A stretch of DNA of 8,888 nucleotides from Actinomycetota bacterium. Lineage in GTDB: Bacteria; Actinomycetota; Actinomycetes; Streptosporangiales; Streptosporangiaceae. A program made the translations under genes and the position numbers. Location of the stretch: assembly GCA_003140115.1 (NCBI GenBank), contig PLIQ01000183.1:1-8888 (forward strand), written 5' to 3'. Below the pieces are notes generated by a model. The model did no database searches. It worked only from the letters and a program-made list of their open reading frames with translations, and had not been told where the DNA came from. Positions 5,131 through 8,888 of this stretch are shown piece after piece; position 1 is the stretch's first letter, and every line of letters begins with the position of its first letter.

Positions 5131-5785
5131 GGTGGCATTGATCGGATCTCACGCGCCGTCCGGCCCGCCGGACGAGGCGCTCGATTCGGACGAAGCGCTT
5201 GATATCGACGGGGCGTGGGTCTACACCCCACGAATTCACGCAGACGGACGGGGTAGCTTCCTCGAATGGTTCCAGGGCGGCGACTTCCAGTCCCGCACCG
5301 GGTACCGCCTGGAGGTCGCGCAGGCCAACTGTTCGGTGTCCAGGCGCGGGGTCATCCGTGGCATCCATTTCGCCGACGTGCCGCCCGGCCAGGCAAAGTA
5401 CGTCACCTGCGTCAGCGGCACGGTCCTCGACGTCGTCGTCGACCTGCGGGCCGGATCGCCCAGCTTCGGCCGCTGGGCCGCCGTCCAGCTCGACGACCGG
5501 GCTAGGCGCGCCGTGTTCCTCGGCGACGGACTCGGGCATGCCTTCGCCGCGCGCAGCGAGGAAGCCACCGTGATGTACCTGTGCTCTACCTCATACGAGC
5601 CCGCCCGCGAGCATGGCATTCACCCGCTCGACCCCGAGATCGCCATCGCCTGGCCCAGTGACGTCGAGCCGATCCTGTCGGGCAAGGACGCCGACGCCCC
5701 GTCGCTGGCGCAGGCACGCGCCGCTGGGCTACTCCCCGACTACGCCGACTGCCTGGCGCACGCTGCGCGGCTGCGCGGATCGTGA
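5120..5785 (+). CDS. rmlC: dTDP-4-dehydrorhamnose 3,5-epimerase (RmlC)
   Basis: This cytoplasmic cupin enzyme epimerises C3 and C5 of dTDP-4-keto-6-deoxy-D-glucose, the third step to dTDP-L-rhamnose. The protein is 221 residues from ATG 5120. Visible marks are DGRGSFLEWF (42-51), RRGVIRGIHF (75-84) with the expected catalytic His83, GQAKYVTCVSGTVLDVVVDLR (90-110), GLGHAFAARSEEATVMYL (137-154) with the likely active-site Tyr153, and the HGIHPLDPEIAIAWP block (165-179) with Asp171 as probable dyad partner. A leading 20-30 residue Asp/Glu-rich segment is longer than in minimal RmlC proteins. GTG 5114 could add two residues, but AGGTG (5112-5116) spaces better to ATG 5120. It overlaps the Wzz-like gene by 11 nt. 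Its last 46 bp overlap the end of the convergent rmlD. A 3- or 5-only epimerase for another deoxysugar cannot be excluded by eye, but RmlA, RmlB and RmlD next door favour RmlC. Confidence 0.9.
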   Translation: MTDEVALIGSHAPSGPPDEALDSDEALDIDGAWVYTPRIHADGRGSFLEWFQGGDFQSRTGYRLEVAQANCSVSRRGVIRGIHFADVPPGQAKYVTCVSGTVLDVVVDLRAGSPSFGRWAAVQLDDRARRAVFLGDGLGHAFAARSEEATVMYLCSTSYEPAREHGIHPLDPEIAIAWPSDVEPILSGKDADAPSLAQARAAGLLPDYADCLAHAARLRGS

Positions 5786-6666
5786 GTCCCGGCCGCGGCG
5801 GCCAGTTCCGCGGCGGCCAGTTCCGGCCAGGCCCGGCTCAAGGCCGTCCGCCAGTCGCCGATCGGTTCGACCCCGGCGGCGGCATGGCGGTCGTGCCCGA
5901 GCACGCTGTAGGCCGGGCGCGGCGCCGGCCGCGGGAAGGCGGAGCTCACGGTCGCCCGTACTCGGGCCGAGTCGGCGCCGAGCAGCCGGAAGACCTCTAC
6001 GGCCAGCTCGTGCCAGGTCGCCTCGCCCGAGCTGGTCGCGTGGTAGACGCCGGACCGGGGCGCCGCGCGGGCCAGCGCGACGATCTGGTCGGCGACATCG
6101 ACCGCCCAGGTGGGCTGCCCCCGCTGGTCGGCGACGACATCGACGAACGGCCGCTGGGGTTCCAGGCCGATCATCGTCCGGACGAAATTGGGCCCGTGCG
6201 CCCCGTACAGCCAGGCGGTCCGCACCACATACCCGGTCTCGGGAAGGAGCCTGAGGATGGCCTGCTCCCCGGCCAGTTTGGTGCGCCCGTAGGCGGTGCG
6301 CGGCGCGGTGTGGTCATACTCCGCGTAGGGAGCAACGCCATCCCCGCCGAACACGTAGTCGGTGGACACGTGCACCAGCCGGGAGCCGCTGGCCGCGCAC
6401 GCGGCGGCGACGTTCTCCGCGCCTCGCCCGTTGACCAGGAGGGCCTCGTCCTCGCGAGCCTCGGCATCATCGACGGCGGTCCAGGCCGCGCAGTTCACGA
6501 CGACGGCGGGCCGGGCGCGCAGGATGAGGGTGCGGACGGCAGAGGAGTCTGTTACGTCGAGGTCCGCGCGCCCCAGGCCGGTCACGTCCTCGCCCCGGCG
6601 GTGCAGGACACCGACAAGGTCCCGGCCGAGCATCCCGCCAGCCCCGGTGACCAGCCATTCCGTCAC
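5740..6666 (-). CDS. rmlD: dTDP-4-dehydrorhamnose reductase (RmlD)
   Basis: This short-chain dehydrogenase/reductase carries out the last step, the NAD(P)H reduction of dTDP-4-keto-L-rhamnose to dTDP-L-rhamnose. With GTG 6666 it has 308 residues, the usual family size. Motifs are the cofactor-binding VTGAGGMLG (6-14), NCAAWTAVDDAE (58-69), STDYVFGG (101-108), the catalytic Tyr126 and Lys130 in AYGRTKLAGE, RTAWLYG (149-155) and the RPAYSVLGH element (250-258) of RmlD proteins. The frame is open further upstream to 6744, but that would overlap rmlB by some 80 nt and add a non-conserved Ala/Arg-rich leader. GTG 6666 overlaps the rmlB TGA as GTGA, which fits coupling. The Ala-rich C-terminal tail (about 285-308) is unconserved, and its last codons overlap the end of rmlC on the other strand. 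Confidence 0.92.
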   Translation of the reverse strand: MTEWLVTGAGGMLGRDLVGVLHRRGEDVTGLGRADLDVTDSSAVRTLILRARPAVVVNCAAWTAVDDAEAREDEALLVNGRGAENVAAACAASGSRLVHVSTDYVFGGDGVAPYAEYDHTAPRTAYGRTKLAGEQAILRLLPETGYVVRTAWLYGAHGPNFVRTMIGLEPQRPFVDVVADQRGQPTWAVDVADQIVALARAAPRSGVYHATSSGEATWHELAVEVFRLLGADSARVRATVSSAFPRPAPRPAYSVLGHDRHAAAGVEPIGDWRTALSRAWPELAAAELAAAAGTHDPRSRAACARQSA

Positions 6667-7691
6667 GGCGCGCCCTGGGCACTGGCCGAGCGGGCCTGCA
6701 GCCGCGGGCCGGGCTCGCCGGGCGGCGACTTGAGCGGCTCCCACCAGGAGCGGTTATCCCGGTACCATTGCACGGTCGCGCGCAGGCCCTCAGCGAACGG
6801 CGTGCGGGGGGCATAGCCAAGGGCGCGCAGCGCCGAGTCGTCGAGGCTGTAGCGGCGGTCGTGTCCCCTGCGGTCCTCGACCCGCGTGACCATGTCCCAG
6901 CTCGCGCCGCAGCAGTCCAGCAGGGCCTGCGTGAGCTGGATGTTGGTCAGCTCCACGTCACCGCCGATGTGGTAGATGTCCCCGGCCTGACCGCGCTCCA
7001 GGACAAGCTGGATGGCGCGGCAGTGGTCGTCCACGTGGACCCAGCCACGGACGTTCCCGCCCTCGCCGTAGAGCGGGACCGCCAGCCCGTCGAGGAGGTT
7101 GGTGGCGAAGAGCGGGATGACCTTCTCGGGGAACTGGTAGGGACCGTAGTTATTAACGCAGCGCGTGACGAGGACATCGAGCCCGTGGGTCCTGAAGTAG
7201 GCGCGGGCCAGGAGGTCCCCGCCAGCCTTGGCCGCCGCGTACGGTGAGTTGGGCGCCAGCGGCGCGTCCTCGGACCACGAGCCGCGAGCCACGCTGCCGT
7301 AGACCTCGTCGGTCGAGACCTGGACGACCCGCCGGACCCCCGCGTCCAGGCAGGCCTGCAGCAGGACCTGGACGCCGGCGACATTGGCCGCGACGAAGTC
7401 CGACGCGCCCACGATGGACCGGTCGACGTGGGTCTCGGCGGCGAAGTTGATCACGATGTCGTGGTCCCGTGCCACCGCCCCGACTAGTGCGGCGTCGCAG
7501 ATGTCGCCGCGGATGAACGTGAACCTAGGGTCGTTCGCGACCGCCTGCAGGTTGGCCAGGTTACCGGCGTAGGTGAGCTTGTCGAGCACGGTCACCCGGG
7601 CGTCGGTGAACCCGGGATACGCCCCGGAGATCAGGGTGCGGACGTAATGCGAGCCGATGAACCCGGCTCCGCCGGCGACCAGGATTTTCAT
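6663..7691 (-). CDS. rmlB: dTDP-glucose 4,6-dehydratase (RmlB)
   Basis: This is the second step of dTDP-L-rhamnose synthesis, the NAD-dependent conversion of dTDP-D-glucose to dTDP-4-keto-6-deoxy-D-glucose. The protein has 342 residues. Extended SDR marks are all present: GGAGFIGS (7-14), INFAAETHVDRS (81-92), STDEVYG (126-132) with the dehydratase Asp-Glu pair, the catalytic YAAAK (151-155), RCVNNYGPYQFPEKVIPLF (177-195), RGWVHVDDHC (215-224) and RRGHDRRYSLD (274-284). The last 20 or so residues are a Pro/Ala/Ser-rich extension beyond the conserved end. ATG 7691 overlaps the rmlA TGA as ATGA, and its own TGA overlaps the rmlD start as GTGA, so the three genes are translationally linked. It sits in the middle of the operon with no internal promoter visible. 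Confidence 0.95.
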   Translation of the reverse strand: MKILVAGGAGFIGSHYVRTLISGAYPGFTDARVTVLDKLTYAGNLANLQAVANDPRFTFIRGDICDAALVGAVARDHDIVINFAAETHVDRSIVGASDFVAANVAGVQVLLQACLDAGVRRVVQVSTDEVYGSVARGSWSEDAPLAPNSPYAAAKAGGDLLARAYFRTHGLDVLVTRCVNNYGPYQFPEKVIPLFATNLLDGLAVPLYGEGGNVRGWVHVDDHCRAIQLVLERGQAGDIYHIGGDVELTNIQLTQALLDCCGASWDMVTRVEDRRGHDRRYSLDDSALRALGYAPRTPFAEGLRATVQWYRDNRSWWEPLKSPPGEPGPRLQARSASAQGAP

Positions 7692-8755
7692 GAGCTGATC
7701 TGTACCTTGCTGTGATCGCCGAGTACCAGGCGGTGGGCCCGGGGTACGTTCGGCGCGGGGGTCACCTCGACCTCGTGGCCGATGAGCGATGCCTCGATCC
7801 GCCTGACCCCGCTGACCGAGGCCCCGCGCAGCACGATGGAGTACTCGATCTCGCTGTCGACGATGGCGCAGTCCTCGGCGATGGAGGTGAACGGGCCGAC
7901 ATAGGAACCGTCCACTCGCGCTCCCGCGCCAATGATGACGGGGCCTACGATGCGCGAGCGGCTGACCTGCGCGCCGCGCTCGATCACGACGCGGCCGATG
8001 AGCTCGGTCGCGTCGTCTACCGTGCCGTGCTGGACCGCTTCAGCGCTCTCCAGCACCATGCGGTTGACCTCGAGCATGTCGGTGACGTTGCCGGTGTCCT
8101 TCCAGTACCCCGAGATGATCGTGGACCGCAGCTTGTGGCCGCTGTCGAGCAGCCACTGCAGGGCTTCGGTGATCTCGAGCTCCCCGCGGCCCGACGGGCT
8201 GAGCTGGCGCACGGCCTCGTGCACGGCGGGGGTGAAGATGTAGACGCCGACCAGCGCGAGATCGCTCTTCGGGTACTGGGGCTTCTCCACCAAGCCGACC
8301 ACCTCGCCGACCTCGTCGAGCTCGGCGACGCCGAACTGGCGCGGATCCGGCACCGTGGTCAGCATGATCTGCGCGTCGGGCCGGCGCGACCTGAACTCAT
8401 CAACCAGGGCGGTGATGCCGCCGACGATGAAATTGTCGCCTAGGTACATAACAAAATCGTCGCCGCCCAGGAAGTCACGCGCGATCAGGACCGCGTGGGC
8501 CAGCCCGAGCGGGGCTTCTTGCCTGATATAGGTGACATTGAGCCCGAACGCCCGGCCGTCGCCGACGGCCCCCTGGATAATGGCAGCGGTCTCACCCACC
8601 ACGATCCCGACGTCTGTAATTCCTGCGTCCCGTATTGCCTCAAGGCCATAGAACAGAACGGGCTTATTGGCCACCGGGACCAGTTGCTTGGGCAACGTAT
8701 GCGTAATCGGACGAAGTCGACTGCCCGATCCCCCTGCTAGTACGAGTGCCTTCAT
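7688..8755 (-). CDS. rmlA: Glucose-1-phosphate thymidylyltransferase, long form (RmlA/StrD type)
   Basis: This is the first step of the pathway, glucose-1-phosphate plus dTTP to dTDP-glucose plus pyrophosphate. The protein is 355 residues from ATG 8755. The nucleotidyltransferase domain shows LAGGSGSRLRP (6-16), the PKQ lysine (Lys23), LGDN with the metal-binding Asp (105-108), FGVAE (141-145), VEKP (156-159), GVYIF (170-174), GELEITEA (191-198) and YWKDTG (217-222). The C-terminal part (about 250-335) has hexapeptide-like repeats (VVIERGAQV, PVIIGAGARV, AEDCAIVDSEIEYSIVL, ASLIGHEVEV) of a left-handed beta-helix. That marks the long form seen in StrD-like and many actinobacterial enzymes rather than the roughly 290-residue RmlA of enterobacteria. 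A GTG at 8773 could add six residues, but the family starts at MKALVLAGG. No Shine-Dalgarno precedes ATG 8755, and a -10-like TATTTT fits a leaderless transcript. It is the first gene of rmlABD. Confidence 0.93.
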   Translation of the reverse strand: MKALVLAGGSGSRLRPITHTLPKQLVPVANKPVLFYGLEAIRDAGITDVGIVVGETAAIIQGAVGDGRAFGLNVTYIRQEAPLGLAHAVLIARDFLGGDDFVMYLGDNFIVGGITALVDEFRSRRPDAQIMLTTVPDPRQFGVAELDEVGEVVGLVEKPQYPKSDLALVGVYIFTPAVHEAVRQLSPSGRGELEITEALQWLLDSGHKLRSTIISGYWKDTGNVTDMLEVNRMVLESAEAVQHGTVDDATELIGRVVIERGAQVSRSRIVGPVIIGAGARVDGSYVGPFTSIAEDCAIVDSEIEYSIVLRGASVSGVRRIEASLIGHEVEVTPAPNVPRAHRLVLGDHSKVQISS

Positions 8756-8761
8756 AGTTGA

Positions 8762-8767
8762 AAAATA
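8762..8767 (-). promoter_or_regulatory. Candidate -10 for a leaderless rmlA transcript
   Basis: On the minus strand TATTTT (8767 down to 8762) is followed by exactly six nucleotides and then ATG 8755, so a transcript could begin at the A of the start codon. Leaderless genes with TANNNT at -12 to -7 are common in actinobacteria. The absence of a Shine-Dalgarno before ATG 8755 agrees. No TTGACN-like -35 is seen. Confidence 0.4.
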
Positions 8768-8816
8768 GCGCACCCGCGGCCCGAATGCGCCGCAGTAACG
8801 CTAACGGCAAGCAGCC

Positions 8817-8844
8817 ACCGAGGGCCGTTCGGTATAATTATCCG
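8817..8844. promoter_or_regulatory. Dyad symmetries and AT island upstream of rmlA
   Basis: Two adjoining symmetric elements lie here. The first is ACCGA (8817-8821) with TCGGT (8829-8833) around a 7-nt spacer. The second is CGGTATAATTATCCG (8830-8844), a near-perfect palindrome centred on ATAATTAT with one extra base. A TATAAT hexamer on the plus strand (8833-8838) could also serve a divergent gene beyond the right edge, though no -35 is seen. An operator for rmlA or for a divergent regulator is possible. This is inference from symmetry only. Confidence 0.35.
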
Positions 8845-8888
8845 TATTTCACAAAATGCGGCTAATAACCGCTTGTCGGCGGCCGCGC

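Noticed and set aside
6667..6744. Longer RmlD start at 6744.
   Set aside because: It adds 26 unconserved Ala/Arg-rich residues overlapping rmlB. The GTG at 6666 gives the family N-terminus and a GTGA overlap.
5782..6816. Long open frame on the plus strand (about 344 codons) opposite rmlD and the end of rmlB.
   Set aside because: It is antisense to well-conserved RmlD/RmlB coding sequence, shows no family motifs, and is the usual GC-rich shadow frame. The same applies to other long frames opposite rmlA, rmlB, GT2 and the polymerase.
8833..8838. TATAAT on the plus strand as a definite promoter for a gene to the right.
   Set aside because: There is no -35 at proper spacing and no gene start is visible before the window ends; it is kept only as part of the dyad region.

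Overview
The window is high-GC DNA with GTG starts, 4-nt start/stop overlaps and TANNNT-type promoter candidates. It reads as a chromosomal segment of an actinomycete (Actinomycetota); this is an inference from composition, gene style and protein families, and I cannot name a genus. The theme is cell-surface or exopolysaccharide synthesis built around dTDP-L-rhamnose. No tRNA, rRNA, insertion sequence or CRISPR array was seen.

Left part (1-1987, + strand): the 3' portion of a secreted right-handed beta-helix protein, whose start lies outside the window and which carries a short G/P/S/A-rich repeat linker. After 15 nt comes a family 2 glycosyltransferase of the rhamnosyltransferase (WbbL-like) type. 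Middle (1988-3548, + strand): a 223-bp gap with a hairpin and an unannotated 33-codon leader reading frame, which ends in an ATGA overlap with a polytopic O-antigen ligase/polymerase-type membrane protein. Next (3545-5130): two short, kinase-less Wzz-like membrane proteins, divergently transcribed from a shared 248-bp promoter region. They align with each other and look like paralogs. The plus-strand copy is preceded by a strong Shine-Dalgarno that serves a 5-codon mini-ORF coupled to it, and it is followed by an overlapping rmlC. Right part (5740-8755, - strand): a tight rmlA-rmlB-rmlD operon (ATGA and GTGA overlaps) that converges on rmlC, with 46 bp of coding overlap. An AT-richer regulatory region lies upstream of rmlA at the right edge.

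As a system, RmlA, RmlB, RmlC and RmlD together turn glucose-1-phosphate plus dTTP into dTDP-L-rhamnose. The GT2 enzyme is a plausible user of it on a lipid-linked glycan, the Wzy/WaaL-like protein would polymerise or ligate the glycan outside the membrane, the two Wzz-like proteins would set chain length or assist export, and the beta-helix protein could bind or cleave the product. No flippase, priming phosphoglycosyltransferase or tyrosine kinase is in the window, so the locus probably continues beyond it. The enzymes are ordinary. The less ordinary points are the two coupled leader ORFs, the divergent Wzz-like paralogs, and the split of rmlC from rmlABD with overlapping convergent ends.
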